A stretch of 64,000 nt of DNA, taken from Bradyrhizobium sp. CSS354 (GTDB lineage Bacteria > Pseudomonadota > Alphaproteobacteria > Rhizobiales > Xanthobacteraceae). The notes beneath the pieces are model-generated. The model saw only the letters and a list, made by a program, of their open reading frames with translations. It did no database searches and was not told the DNA's origin. The stretch is from contig NZ_JAACFU010000006.1 in assembly GCF_029051725.1 (NCBI RefSeq), positions 62,001 to 126,000 on the forward strand. Direction: 5' to 3'. Below are positions 6,776-15,946 of this stretch, one piece after another; positions within the stretch are counted from its first letter, which is position 1, and each line of letters begins with the position of its first letter. A program made the position numbers and the translations under genes.

Positions 6776-9415
6776 TCAGTTCCACGAATATGCGAACTTG
6801 TCGTTCGCGATTGAGACGCGCGTCTGCTTGATCTCTTCCTTGGCAAGTGATTTTCTCAGGAACTCGCGCGACAGCTCCGGCAGCAATGTGTTGGTGATGA
6901 TGTTGTCGATCATGCGCCCGCCGGAATCCGGATCGTTGCAGCTTGACACGATGTGCTCAACGACGGTGTCGTCGTAGCTGAAGGCCGCGTTGTGATTATC
7001 GCGTAGCCGACGGCCGATGCGGTCGAGCTGCAGCCGGACGATGCCGCCGAGCATCTCGTCCGAGAGCGGGAAGTAGGGGATCGAGACGATACGCCCGAGC
7101 AAAGCCGCCGGAAATACCTTGAGCAGTTCCGGCCTGAGCATTTTCGCGAGCTCTTCCGGTTCATTGCGGTACTTTGGATCGCGGGACAGCCCCATGATCA
7201 GATCGGTACCGACATTGGTCGTCAGGATGATCAAGGTGTTCTTGAAGTCGATCCGTCGTCCGTTGCCGTCCTCCATGACTCCCTTGTCGAACACCTGGAA
7301 GAAGATCTCATGGACGTCGGGATGGGCCTTCTCCACCTCGTCGAGCAGGATGACGCTGTATGGCTTGCGCCGGACCGCCTCGGTGAGGCGGCCGCCTTCT
7401 CCGTAGCCGACGTAACCGGGAGGTGCTCCCTTCAGGGTCGAGACGGTATGCGCCTCCTGGAACTCCGACATGTTGATCGTGATCATGTTCTGCTCGCCGC
7501 CGTAGAGCGTCTCGGCAAGCGCTAACGCGGTCTCGGTCTTTCCGACGCCGGATGGTCCGGCCAGCATGAAAACGCCGATCGGCTTCGACGGGTTGTCCAG
7601 CTTGGCGCGGCTGGTCTCGATACGTCTGGCGATCATCGTCAGCCCGTGGGACTGGCCGACGACGCGGCGGTTGAGGATCTCCGGTAGCTTGAGCACGGTT
7701 TCGATCTCGTCCCGCATCATCCGACCAACCGGGATGCCGGTCCAGTCGGACACGACGGACGCTACCGACTGCTGGTCCACATGGGCATAGACCATCCGTT
7801 TTTCCGGATTGATCCCCTCCAGCGTCTCGAACTTGCCGCGCAGCTCCGCTCGTTTTGCATCTGAATCTTGATCTTCCTTGGGCTCGGACAGGATGTCACG
7901 AATGCTGCGGATGTCCTTGACGAGCTCCTGCTCCTTGGCCCAGTCAGCCTCCAGCGCGGTTAGCTTTTCTTTCAACGCGGCGATATCGCTGTCGATCGTA
8001 GCGACGCGCTCGCCGTCCTCGATGCCCAGATCGCGGTCGCTGACCAGCGCGGATTTCTCAGCTTCGCGAGCCGTGATCGCGACACGCGTGTCCTCGATCA
8101 GGGCCGGCGTGGCGCTCTGGCTGATCGCCACGCGGGCCGAGGCGGTATCGAGCAGGCTGACGGCCTTGTCCGGCAGCTGTCGGGAGGGAATGTAGCGGTG
8201 CGAGAGGTTGACGGCTGCAATGATTGCGGCGTCGGAAATGCGGACACCGTGGTGCTTTTCCATTGGGCCAAGAAGGCCGCGCAGCATCACGCAACAGGTC
8301 TCGACATCCGGTTCGTCGATCTGGATCGGCTGGAAGCGTCGCGCGAGCGCCGGGTCCTTCTCGATGTACTGGCGATATTCTGCCCAGGTTGTAGCTGCGA
8401 TCGTGCGCAGCGTGCCACGGGCGAGTGGAGGTTTCAGGAGGTTTGCCGCATCGCCGGTGCCGGCTGCACCGCCGGCGCCAATCAAGGTATGGGCTTCGTC
8501 GATGAAAAGGATGACCGGGGTGGGCGAGCTCTGCACCTCGTCGATCACCGAGCGCAGCCGCTGCTCGAACTCGCCCTTCATCGAGGCGCCGGCCTGCATC
8601 AAGCCGATGTCGAGGGCGCAGAGCCGGACATTGCGCAGCGGCGGCGGTACGTCCCCGGCGGCGATGCGTTGCGCGAATCCTTCCACTACCGCCGTCTTGC
8701 CGACGCCGGCTTCGCCGGTAAGAATCGGATTATTTTGCCGCCTTCGCATCAGAACGTCTATCAACTGGCGAATCTCTTCGTCCCGCCCCAGGATCGGGTC
8801 CATCTCGCCCGATTTGGCCTTCGCTGTGAGATCCTGCGAGAAACGGTCGAGCGGTGTCGTGCCTTTCGGGCTGGTCTGATCCGCGCCGTCCGTGCCAGCG
8901 CCTACAAGACCCGAGCCGTCCATGGGCCGCATGGTCTCCTCGTCGGAGCCGGCCCAGATGGCGCGACGCTCGGCGGCCAATGCTTCGACGTTGACCTTGG
9001 CGAATTCCTGGGAGAGGTTGTTCAGCGCGCGACGGATGTCGTTCGACTTCAGCCCAGCCACGAGCAGGTGGCCGGTGCGGATCTGGGTTTCGCCGAAAAA
9101 GAGCGTGGCGTAGTGCCAGCCACGATCGAGGAGATCGATGACCGGATTGGCGATACCCGGCATGTCTGTTTCGTTCTTCCGAAAGCCATTGATCGCGCCG
9201 GCAAGTTCCGACAGCAACCGCCCCCGGTCGAGCTTGTAATGGTCCACCGAGAGGCTTACGTCTGTGCGCTCCTGCTGCAGGATATGAAACAGCCAGTGCG
9301 CAAGCTCGACGTTGCGGTTCCCGGCGCTCTTGGCATGGCGAAGAGCCTGTATGAAGGCGTCGTAACCGGCGCGGTTCAGTTTGCCCGTTACGGCTTCAAT
9401 ACTGATGTCGGTCAC
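6776..9415 (-). CDS. tssH: T6SS sheath-disassembly ATPase TssH/ClpV
   Basis: This AAA+ Clp/Hsp100 ATPase removes contracted TssB-TssC sheath in the cytoplasm. The 879-aa protein has a ClpV-type N-domain (about 1-150). The first AAA module has Walker A GEAGVGKT at 234-241 and Walker B VILFIDEAH near 301-309. A coiled-coil middle domain (about 430-540) follows. The second AAA module has Walker A GPSGVGKT at 620-627 and Walker B VILLDEVEKAH. Its length and order fit ClpV rather than ClpB, and its place in the tss operon confirms this. It is 98 bp downstream of tssG and 5 bp upstream of the methyltransferase gene. No irregularity is visible. Confidence 0.97.
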   Translation of the reverse strand: MTDISIEAVTGKLNRAGYDAFIQALRHAKSAGNRNVELAHWLFHILQQERTDVSLSVDHYKLDRGRLLSELAGAINGFRKNETDMPGIANPVIDLLDRGWHYATLFFGETQIRTGHLLVAGLKSNDIRRALNNLSQEFAKVNVEALAAERRAIWAGSDEETMRPMDGSGLVGAGTDGADQTSPKGTTPLDRFSQDLTAKAKSGEMDPILGRDEEIRQLIDVLMRRRQNNPILTGEAGVGKTAVVEGFAQRIAAGDVPPPLRNVRLCALDIGLMQAGASMKGEFEQRLRSVIDEVQSSPTPVILFIDEAHTLIGAGGAAGTGDAANLLKPPLARGTLRTIAATTWAEYRQYIEKDPALARRFQPIQIDEPDVETCCVMLRGLLGPMEKHHGVRISDAAIIAAVNLSHRYIPSRQLPDKAVSLLDTASARVAISQSATPALIEDTRVAITAREAEKSALVSDRDLGIEDGERVATIDSDIAALKEKLTALEADWAKEQELVKDIRSIRDILSEPKEDQDSDAKRAELRGKFETLEGINPEKRMVYAHVDQQSVASVVSDWTGIPVGRMMRDEIETVLKLPEILNRRVVGQSHGLTMIARRIETSRAKLDNPSKPIGVFMLAGPSGVGKTETALALAETLYGGEQNMITINMSEFQEAHTVSTLKGAPPGYVGYGEGGRLTEAVRRKPYSVILLDEVEKAHPDVHEIFFQVFDKGVMEDGNGRRIDFKNTLIILTTNVGTDLIMGLSRDPKYRNEPEELAKMLRPELLKVFPAALLGRIVSIPYFPLSDEMLGGIVRLQLDRIGRRLRDNHNAAFSYDDTVVEHIVSSCNDPDSGGRMIDNIITNTLLPELSREFLRKSLAKEEIKQTRVSIANDKFAYSWN

Positions 9416-9513
9416 GGCGGCCCCTCCTGCTCAATTGCTCCGCCGATGTTTGACACCCAACGGAAATTGGCGCGAATCCCATGACATTGGGACGATCGGC
9501 GCGGTCGATAGGT

Positions 9514-10578
9514 TCAAATTGCCGAGGCATCGGCTGCGGCGTTCCGGCGGGCTCGCAGGCGCTCCCCGAGCTGAAAGCGGGCATCGCGGCGATATTCTTC
9601 AGTGGAGGTCCAGTTCGGGGAGACCCAGGTGGTCCATCCAAGCCGTCCGCTCTGCCCTAGTCTGACGGGGACGACCTCTCCTGCTGGAATGGCGAGCTCG
9701 ACCTCCCACTCCAGTTCGTCGCCAACGTAGAAGAAAACGGCGTCGGCCAGCGGCTCCGACAAGTTGCGCGCTTCGGTCGGCAGGAACTGCTCGTACTGGA
9801 CAAAATTCTTGACGAAGACCCGAACCCTGATCTTGTCTTCGACGCTGAACACGCGTGAGCCGAGAAGCGCGTCCCGACCGAGGCTGGCATGCGCCTCGCC
9901 GAGCCGGCTGCAGTGACTTGGATCGAACGCAAGCCAAGTGCCGACAAACTCGTCGATCTCGACCTTGACGTCGAACAGTCCCTGCAAGAACCGCGTCAGC
10001 CGTGACGCACATTTCGTCCTCGGGGCGACCAGTCCGACGAAGCTGAGCTTCGCCATGTCGGGTACGGTGTCCCGATTGGCGAAAACGTCTGAGCCGAGGC
10101 CGGCGAAGGAGCCGACATAGGCGATGAAGCGATCATCCGCGGGACGGTCGTGCTGCGCGATCGGCCGGGCGTCGGCCCAGGCACGAAAGAAGAGCTGCAG
10201 GAACCGGCCGTTGAGCAGGTCAAGAAAGCGCGGGAAGGCGTCGTCCCGCATCAGCCACCAGCTCAGACTTTCATCGGTCGTGGCAAGTGGCAGCGCACCT
10301 TGCGGACCCAGGAGGCCGAGAAACTTGACGAGGATTCTGAGCCGGCCATTCTGGTCGTCGACTACGGCAAGATTAGAGGCAGGGAACTCGAGGTAGGGCA
10401 CTTGGCCGAGATCGACGTACTCCTCGCGGCGGGCGGCGCTGTCACCGATCCGAGGTCGATCCGGATTGGCTCGCTCGAGCTGACGCAGGGTATTGAAGAA
10501 ATCGAACCGCCAGGGTTCGGTCTTCATCTGGTCGATCAGCGTCACAGTGGTCTCCGCGTGCCCATGCGCGGTGGCCAC
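9514..10578 (-). CDS. tssG: T6SS baseplate protein TssG (VasB/ImpH)
   Basis: TssG is a wedge component of the phage-like T6SS baseplate, acting with TssE, TssF and TssK. The 354-aa protein shows the family hallmarks. Near the N-terminus is WRFDFFNTLRQLERANPDRPRIG. A central LLGPQGALPLATTDE stretch (here ALPL rather than the common pLP) is followed by FLDLLNGRFLQLFFRAWADAR. The C-terminal half carries the SxLG/RLGQSGRLGWTTWV region. Its start overlaps the end of tssF by 37 bp, which indicates translational coupling within the operon. The last residues (ERLRARRNAAADASAI) are Arg- and Ala-rich. Confidence 0.93.
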   Translation of the reverse strand: MATAHGHAETTVTLIDQMKTEPWRFDFFNTLRQLERANPDRPRIGDSAARREEYVDLGQVPYLEFPASNLAVVDDQNGRLRILVKFLGLLGPQGALPLATTDESLSWWLMRDDAFPRFLDLLNGRFLQLFFRAWADARPIAQHDRPADDRFIAYVGSFAGLGSDVFANRDTVPDMAKLSFVGLVAPRTKCASRLTRFLQGLFDVKVEIDEFVGTWLAFDPSHCSRLGEAHASLGRDALLGSRVFSVEDKIRVRVFVKNFVQYEQFLPTEARNLSEPLADAVFFYVGDELEWEVELAIPAGEVVPVRLGQSGRLGWTTWVSPNWTSTEEYRRDARFQLGERLRARRNAAADASAI

Positions 10579-12503
10579 CGCATGATCTCGCCACGCTCCG
10601 GCGTCGAGACGATCGTTTGGGTGAAGGTGTTGAAGCCTGAATAGTCGGCGAAGAAGCGCTCCAGCACAGCTCCGAGCAGGAACACGCCGCTCCCCTCGAA
10701 CGCCTTCTCGTCAAGTGTGACAGTGATCTCCAGGCCGCGCGCGGCACCGCTCCCGGTGCGCTCCCGCACCCGTCGCACGACGGGCCGGCTTTCGATGCTG
10801 CGCACGCCCCGGATCTTGCGTTCGGTGGCGTCGTCGTACTGGTCGGCAAACAGGGACAGCATCTCGCGTAGCGCTCCTGCGTTCTTGCCGCCGTTGCGCT
10901 CGACGAGGCCGAGATAGTTCAGGCTCAGCATGTTGATCAGCCGCCAACTGACGATCCCGCTGTTGGCGATTTCGCTGCGACTGCGCAACTGGGCGACCAC
11001 CGGCTCGCGCGGCCGGGTTGGACCAGCAACGCACACCAGGTCGAGGGACGTGTCGTCCAGCAGGTGGAAGTCGGCGCCGCTCGCGCCGACCGGCAGGTGC
11101 TCAGTGAGGTGCCGATTGGAACACAGCGCTCGGACGCTGAGCTCGGCGGCCGAGTTCTGCCCGTTCAATTCGCCGGGCTCGAGCAGCGATAGAAACATGT
11201 CCGTCCCGGTGTAATCGGAAGATGAGCCGTACGTCTTCTCTTCCACCGTGCGGCGCCGGGGCAGGCGGCGGACGGTGAAGTAAAGCCCCTGTGCGCTGGT
11301 TTGGTCGACGCTTGCCGAATACAGCGGGCGTACCAGCCGCTTGTCCTTCTCCGCCGGGAAATGCGCGTAGACTTCGAGGACCTGGTGCGGCTCGTATTCG
11401 AGATAGCGACTGCGATCCGGCACCACGTGATATTCGTGGGTGTTCGACTTGACGGGGATTCGATCACTCGTCTTCTCGAACAGATTGATCGCCGGTGCGG
11501 TGTAGAGCCTGAAGCTATCGGAACGCACCGCGGCGGCGAGCCGAGAATTGTGTTCATCGAAGGCGAAGACGATATCGATCGACTTGCTGCGCAGGCGCGG
11601 CATCACGCTGCGGAGTCCGGTCAAGTGAACGCCAAGGAACTTGCGCGGAAACATGAAATATTCCCGGAGCAGCTCTGAGCCGCGAAAGACGCGGTTGTCG
11701 TGCGGAAACAGCGACTCGGTTTCGTCGAAACCGATCTGCTGCACGCAGTCGTGCGGTGCGCGCGTCACCACCGGATCGCCGAAATCGTCGAGATGTCGGA
11801 AGTAGACGCCCTTGCAATTCGATATCAGTTGTTCGTAGAGCGCTATGCCATCTGATTCCGCACCGACGAGATAGATCGGGAGCTCGCTCATGCGGCAGCC
11901 CGCAAACCAGGTTTCCGGCTTTGTCCGAGCCTCTGCATCCGACAGTTCCTCGTCAACCTGGGCCGCGGTGCGGTGGGTCAACGACAGCCTGAGTCCGGCG
12001 ATGACGTCGCCTCCGACCGGGATTCCGAGTGCCTGCAGCGCGCCCGCCGTCGAGAAGTATTCGGCGCCTGTGATGTCGAACGGCCAGAGCGTGATATCGC
12101 GGCAAAGTCGAAATCGGCAGGCGAGGCTTCGCTCTCTCTCGCGGTAGGTGGCGTCGAAATAGGCGCCGCGCGCGATCTTTTTGCCGTCGCGCAGCGCCGG
12201 GTCGGCATAGGGCGGTCCTGCTGCGACCAGCATGGCCGACGGGGTAGGGGCAAGGTAGTTCGGAACCAGCTGTTCCAGCAGATTCGAGGTGAATTCCGGA
12301 AATTCGTGCTTTAGCTTCAACTGGACACGGGCGGCAAGAAACGCCGCGCCTTCCAGTAGCCCGGTGATCATCGGATCCGAGCGGTCTCTGATCAGGCCGC
12401 CCAGGCGTTCAGCGATGCCGGGATACTCCTCGGCGAAATCTCCTGCCTGCTCGTACAGCAGGGACAATTCGCGATTGTAGAAGTCCAGGAATTCGCGATT
12501 CAT
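10542..12503 (-). CDS. tssF: T6SS baseplate protein TssF (VasA/ImpG)
   Basis: TssF is the large baseplate wedge protein. The start MNREFLDFYNRELSLLYEQ is diagnostic of the family, followed by AEEYPGIAERLGG and the LLEGAAFLAARVQLKL segment. The 653-aa length is slightly above the usual 580-620. The middle contains the conserved FMFPRKFLGVHLTGL segment, and the C-terminal part has LSLNYLGL near residue 530. The gene begins 1 bp after the tssE stop codon and overlaps tssG, so the baseplate genes tssE-tssF-tssG form one coupled block, as in most imp-type clusters. Confidence 0.95.
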   Translation of the reverse strand: MNREFLDFYNRELSLLYEQAGDFAEEYPGIAERLGGLIRDRSDPMITGLLEGAAFLAARVQLKLKHEFPEFTSNLLEQLVPNYLAPTPSAMLVAAGPPYADPALRDGKKIARGAYFDATYRERERSLACRFRLCRDITLWPFDITGAEYFSTAGALQALGIPVGGDVIAGLRLSLTHRTAAQVDEELSDAEARTKPETWFAGCRMSELPIYLVGAESDGIALYEQLISNCKGVYFRHLDDFGDPVVTRAPHDCVQQIGFDETESLFPHDNRVFRGSELLREYFMFPRKFLGVHLTGLRSVMPRLRSKSIDIVFAFDEHNSRLAAAVRSDSFRLYTAPAINLFEKTSDRIPVKSNTHEYHVVPDRSRYLEYEPHQVLEVYAHFPAEKDKRLVRPLYSASVDQTSAQGLYFTVRRLPRRRTVEEKTYGSSSDYTGTDMFLSLLEPGELNGQNSAAELSVRALCSNRHLTEHLPVGASGADFHLLDDTSLDLVCVAGPTRPREPVVAQLRSRSEIANSGIVSWRLINMLSLNYLGLVERNGGKNAGALREMLSLFADQYDDATERKIRGVRSIESRPVVRRVRERTGSGAARGLEITVTLDEKAFEGSGVFLLGAVLERFFADYSGFNTFTQTIVSTPERGEIMRWPPRMGTRRPL

Positions 12504-12504
12504 G

Positions 12505-13065
12505 CTAAAGTCGGTTGATCTGGATATCGCCGCTGTCGAGCTCGACGTCGGCGACGAATTCCACGGGAACGTTGAGCGGTTCAGCTTTCAGATCGGCGTG
12601 AACGATGAAGCGCAGCTTGAGCTGCTCGGGTCCGATCGAGGCGTCGCGGCGGACCCGGATTGTCTTGCGATCGAGCCTTGGTTCATAATTGAGCAGTGTG
12701 GTGCGCAGCGAGTTGCTGAGCTCGTCGTCCGTGACCTCGTCGATCGAACGATTGGCGATGTCGGGAAAGCCATAGTTCAGAATCGACGTTCGTACGCAAT
12801 CCCGGCCGCTCATGTCTAGCGTCGATTCGAGAGCGATTGTATTGAGGAGCGTTTCGACGTCATGGGAGACCTCGCGCCGGAGGAGTGCCTCCGAGATCGG
12901 ATGGCGTCCTGTGCTGCGCCGGCCTGCGATAATCCGTTCACCGGACTGATCGCGCAGATCGAGCTTCTTGCGCGCATCACGCGCTTCATGCGCCGCGCGA
13001 AAGGCGAGCATCAGCGGCGGAGAGAGCCGATCCTTTTTTGGCGTAAGCGTCAATCTGGTCCCCAT
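12505..13065 (-). CDS. tssE: T6SS baseplate protein TssE (gp25-like, ImpF)
   Basis: TssE is the gp25-like protein that starts sheath assembly on the baseplate. The 186-aa product carries a long basic N-terminal region and then the gp25 core: LRREVSHDVETLLNTI, SILNYGFPDIA and a YEPRLDRKTIRV motif near residue 130. The (L)NYGxPD and EPRL motifs are characteristic. The gene is separated from hcp by 169 bp, where no ORF of note is seen, and is nearly contiguous with tssF. The ATG at 13065 is the only convincing start. Confidence 0.93.
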   Translation of the reverse strand: MGTRLTLTPKKDRLSPPLMLAFRAAHEARDARKKLDLRDQSGERIIAGRRSTGRHPISEALLRREVSHDVETLLNTIALESTLDMSGRDCVRTSILNYGFPDIANRSIDEVTDDELSNSLRTTLLNYEPRLDRKTIRVRRDASIGPEQLKLRFIVHADLKAEPLNVPVEFVADVELDSGDIQINRL

Positions 13066-13234
13066 GACGTTCGGCGCCTATGCCGCTTCGAAGGCGGCAA
13101 TCGGCGTCGCACTTGACGTATCGTGGCCAGGCACCCGGCCGTAACCGGGGCCATTCGAAGGATGCAATTTGGGATATCGCCGCATGGCGCCGGTGACCGC
13201 TATTGGCAACCGGCGCCAGGCGAGGGGCCGAAGA

Positions 13235-13720
13235 TCATGCCCATTCCTTGTTGGCAGGAACGTCCCAGCCGAAGGTCGGCGAGGCGCCGGCGGCACCCTT
13301 GTCCGTCTGGGTCTTGTAGGTCATCTTGACCTTGGCGAAGTTCAGACTCACGTTTTCGGTTAGGCGCTCTTCGCCGTGCGATCCGCCGGTCGACACGCTG
13401 GAGACCAGGACGTGCTTCATCTCGATCTTCAGATACTCCAGCGGGTTCTCGCCAGCCTTGCGCACAGTCAGGATCGCCGTTTCGATGTGCTTTCCGTTCG
13501 CGCAGACCTTAAACAATTCCGGGGTGGCCTTGTCCACGAAGTGCGTGAAGTGGAGATCCTGGATGTTGACCTTGCCGGCGCCGCCTCCGGATCCGCTGTG
13601 GAATGTACCGGCCTGGCTTTCGCCGAACGACCAGCTCAATACATCAATCTCGTCCTTGTGCTTGTCATCCAGCGACTCGCCCTTGATGGGATCGAGTTTC
13701 AAGAAAATATCGACAGCCAT
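13235..13720 (-). CDS. hcp: T6SS tube protein Hcp (TssD)
   Basis: Hcp forms the hexameric inner tube that carries or propels effectors. The 161-aa sequence fits the family: MAVDIFLKLDPIKGES at the N-terminus, the IDVLSWSFGESQAGT strand, DLHFTHFVDKATPELFKVCANG, then ETAILTVRKAG and the SLNFAKVKMTYK strand near the C-terminus. It lies between tssC (49 bp upstream) and tssE (169 bp downstream). The two gaps may hold processing or attenuation signals, because Hcp is usually needed in excess, but no clear hairpin was identified. The C-terminus (PTFGWDVPANKEWA) is the usual Hcp end. Confidence 0.97.
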   Translation of the reverse strand: MAVDIFLKLDPIKGESLDDKHKDEIDVLSWSFGESQAGTFHSGSGGGAGKVNIQDLHFTHFVDKATPELFKVCANGKHIETAILTVRKAGENPLEYLKIEMKHVLVSSVSTGGSHGEERLTENVSLNFAKVKMTYKTQTDKGAAGASPTFGWDVPANKEWA

Positions 13721-13769
13721 AGCTTAGTCCTCTCAAAAATCTGCAATTGACAGTTGCGATGATGTGGCG

Positions 13770-15272
13770 TCAGGAGCTCGGGCCTGGTAGGCGCGACACA
13801 AGACTGAGGCCGACGTCCATCGCTTCGAGTTGGAAGTGTGGACGGAGAAAGAAGCGTGCGTTGTAATATCCCGGGTTCTCCTCGTTTGCTATGACCTCGA
13901 CCTTCGCTGCGGCCAGCGGCTTGCGCGCTTTCTGAGCTTCTGACGATAGGGCTGGGTTGGCATCAACGTACTCGTTGATCCAGGTTTGCAGCCAGACCGT
14001 CAGCTCATCCTTTTCCTTCATGGATCCGATCTTGTCGCGAACCATGCACTTCAGATAGTGCGCAAAGCGGGACACTGCGAACATGTAGGGCAGACGTGAC
14101 GACAGGTTGTCAGACGCGGTTGCATCCACGCCTTTCTCGCCGAAATACTTCTTCGGCTTGTAGAGCGACTGCGCACCGATGAAAGCCGCCTTGTCGGTGT
14201 TCTTGCGATGGATCAGCGGGATCAAACCCGCCTTGGCGAGTTCATGCTCGCGACGATCGCTGATCGCGATCTCGGTTGGACATTTCAGGTCCACGCCGCC
14301 GTCGTCGGTCGGGAAAGTGTGCGTGGGCAGGTTGATGACCTCGCCGCCGGACTGAACACCGCGGATGCGGGTGCACCAGCCGAACTCCTTGAAGGCGCGA
14401 TTGATGTTGACAGCCATCGCGTAGGAGGCGTTGATCCAACCGTACTTGTCGCCGGTATGCCCGTCGGTTTCTTCCTCGAAGGCGAATTCTTCCACCGGCT
14501 CCGACTTGGCGCCGTAGGGAAGGCGACCCAGCACTCGCGGCATGCAAAGGCCGAGATAGCGCGAGTCATCCTGATCGCGGAGACCTTTCCAGGCCGCGTA
14601 TTCCGGCGTGTCGAACACCTTGCCGATGTCGCGGGGATTGGACAACTCGGTCCATGAATCCATGCCCATCAGCGTGGGCTCGGCTCCGGCGAAGAAGGGA
14701 GCGTGCGCGGCGCCGGCGACCTTGCTGAGATCACGCATCAACTGCACGTCGGTCGGCAGATGACTGAAATAGTAGTCGCCGATCAAGCAGCCGAACGGCT
14801 CGCCGCCTAACTGGCCGAATTCGTACTCGTAGACCTGCTTGAACAGCGGGCTCTGGTCCCAGCGGGCGTCTGGATATAGCCGCAGGTTGCGATAGAGCTC
14901 GGTCTTGGAGACATTCATCACGCGAATCTTGAGATTGGCGTCCGTCTCGGAATTGAAGACGAGGTAATGCAGGCCGCGCCAGGCGCTTTCGATCGCTTGG
15001 AACTCGGGCGCATGAAGAATCTCGTTCATCTGCGCGGTGAGCTTCTGGTCGATCCGCGCGATCATCTCCTCGATGGTGTCGAGGACATCCGACTTGATGA
15101 CGCTCGTGTCCTTCAACGCCTCCTGAACGAGCGTGGATACCGCATTCTCGACTTCGGTCGCAGCGCGTTCCGTGCGGGGCTTGAAGCTCTGCTTGAGTAG
15201 GTTCGCAAACTCGTCGGCCTCGGCGGTCCCGACCTGAGTGACGTTCGCCTTTTGACCAGCTTCTTTTGCCAT
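13770..15272 (-). CDS. tssC: T6SS contractile sheath large subunit TssC (VipB/ImpD)
   Basis: TssC forms, with TssB, the contractile sheath around the Hcp tube. The 500-aa product has the typical family signature IESAWRGLHYLVFNSE, then LIGDYYFSH, the APFFAGAEPTLMGMDSW segment and the C-terminal FFLRPHFQLEAMDVGLSLV. Length and motif order are those of canonical TssC. It starts 24 bp downstream of tssB, and the two are certainly co-transcribed. The N-terminal region (about 20-60) is the part expected to interact with TssB. No unusual feature is visible. Confidence 0.97.
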   Translation of the reverse strand: MAKEAGQKANVTQVGTAEADEFANLLKQSFKPRTERAATEVENAVSTLVQEALKDTSVIKSDVLDTIEEMIARIDQKLTAQMNEILHAPEFQAIESAWRGLHYLVFNSETDANLKIRVMNVSKTELYRNLRLYPDARWDQSPLFKQVYEYEFGQLGGEPFGCLIGDYYFSHLPTDVQLMRDLSKVAGAAHAPFFAGAEPTLMGMDSWTELSNPRDIGKVFDTPEYAAWKGLRDQDDSRYLGLCMPRVLGRLPYGAKSEPVEEFAFEEETDGHTGDKYGWINASYAMAVNINRAFKEFGWCTRIRGVQSGGEVINLPTHTFPTDDGGVDLKCPTEIAISDRREHELAKAGLIPLIHRKNTDKAAFIGAQSLYKPKKYFGEKGVDATASDNLSSRLPYMFAVSRFAHYLKCMVRDKIGSMKEKDELTVWLQTWINEYVDANPALSSEAQKARKPLAAAKVEVIANEENPGYYNARFFLRPHFQLEAMDVGLSLVSRLPGPSS

Positions 15273-15296
15273 GGTCCCCAGTCCTTCTCTTTATTT

Positions 15297-15824
15297 CTAT
15301 TTCTCGGCGTCGGGTTCGGTCGGTTGGCTCGCTGTCCGTTCTTTCAGCGCGGCCATCAGCTGCGGATCGCTAAGGAGCTTCTTCAGCTGATCCTCGGCAG
15401 CCACCTTGCCGTCCATGTAGCGGAGCAGGTTGGCGAGCTGTTCGCGGGCCTCCAGCAGCTTGGCCGTGGCTGGAACCTGTCGGGCGACCGCTACGGGTGA
15501 GAAGTCGGCCATCTTGTTGAAGCGCAGGCTGACGGAAATCTTCTCGTCGGCCGCTTCGCTTAGGCGGTTGGCCACGCGGGCTGTCACCCCGGGCTGGATG
15601 GCCGCCATGCGGTTGTCGAAATTGTCCATGTCGAATTCGAGGAACTTGCGCTCCTCGACCTTGGGTTTCTCCACGCCAGCGTTGTTGCCGGAAAGGTCGG
15701 AAAGGACGCCCATCACGAACGGCAACTCGATCAGCCGCTCAGCGTCGTAGGGATCTTCGTAAGTGATGTGAACGCGCGGTGCGCGGTTACGACGGATGAA
15801 TTTTTGACCGCTGTCGGTAGCCAT
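15297..15824 (-). CDS. tssB: T6SS contractile sheath small subunit TssB (VipA/ImpC-type)
   Basis: TssB pairs with TssC in the sheath. The 175-aa product begins with MATDSGQKFIRRNRAPRVHI, followed by the conserved VHITYEDPYDAERLIELPFVMGVLSDLSGN region, which in this family forms the first strands. It then has KFLEFDMDNFDNRMAAI and a C-terminal helix ending in acidic residues. The N-terminal stretch up to DLSGN identifies it directly. It lies 122 bp downstream of tssA and 24 bp upstream of tssC. The length is normal for the family. Confidence 0.96.
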   Translation of the reverse strand: MATDSGQKFIRRNRAPRVHITYEDPYDAERLIELPFVMGVLSDLSGNNAGVEKPKVEERKFLEFDMDNFDNRMAAIQPGVTARVANRLSEAADEKISVSLRFNKMADFSPVAVARQVPATAKLLEAREQLANLLRYMDGKVAAEDQLKKLLSDPQLMAALKERTASQPTEPDAEK

Positions 15825-15946
15825 GGTTCCCCTCTTTGCGAAATCATTGAGAAGCCGGTTTGCCGCGACGCAGGTTACAAGAGCAGCTCAACTTGCGGTC
15901 GGCAAAATCTGTATGTCCTGTTAGTGACGTCGAGCGAAATGCGGGT

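Noticed and set aside
8198..9484. 428-aa plus-strand frame opposite tssH
   Set aside because: A shadow of tssH. The minus-strand frame encodes both AAA modules, and the plus-strand frame has no recognisable domain.
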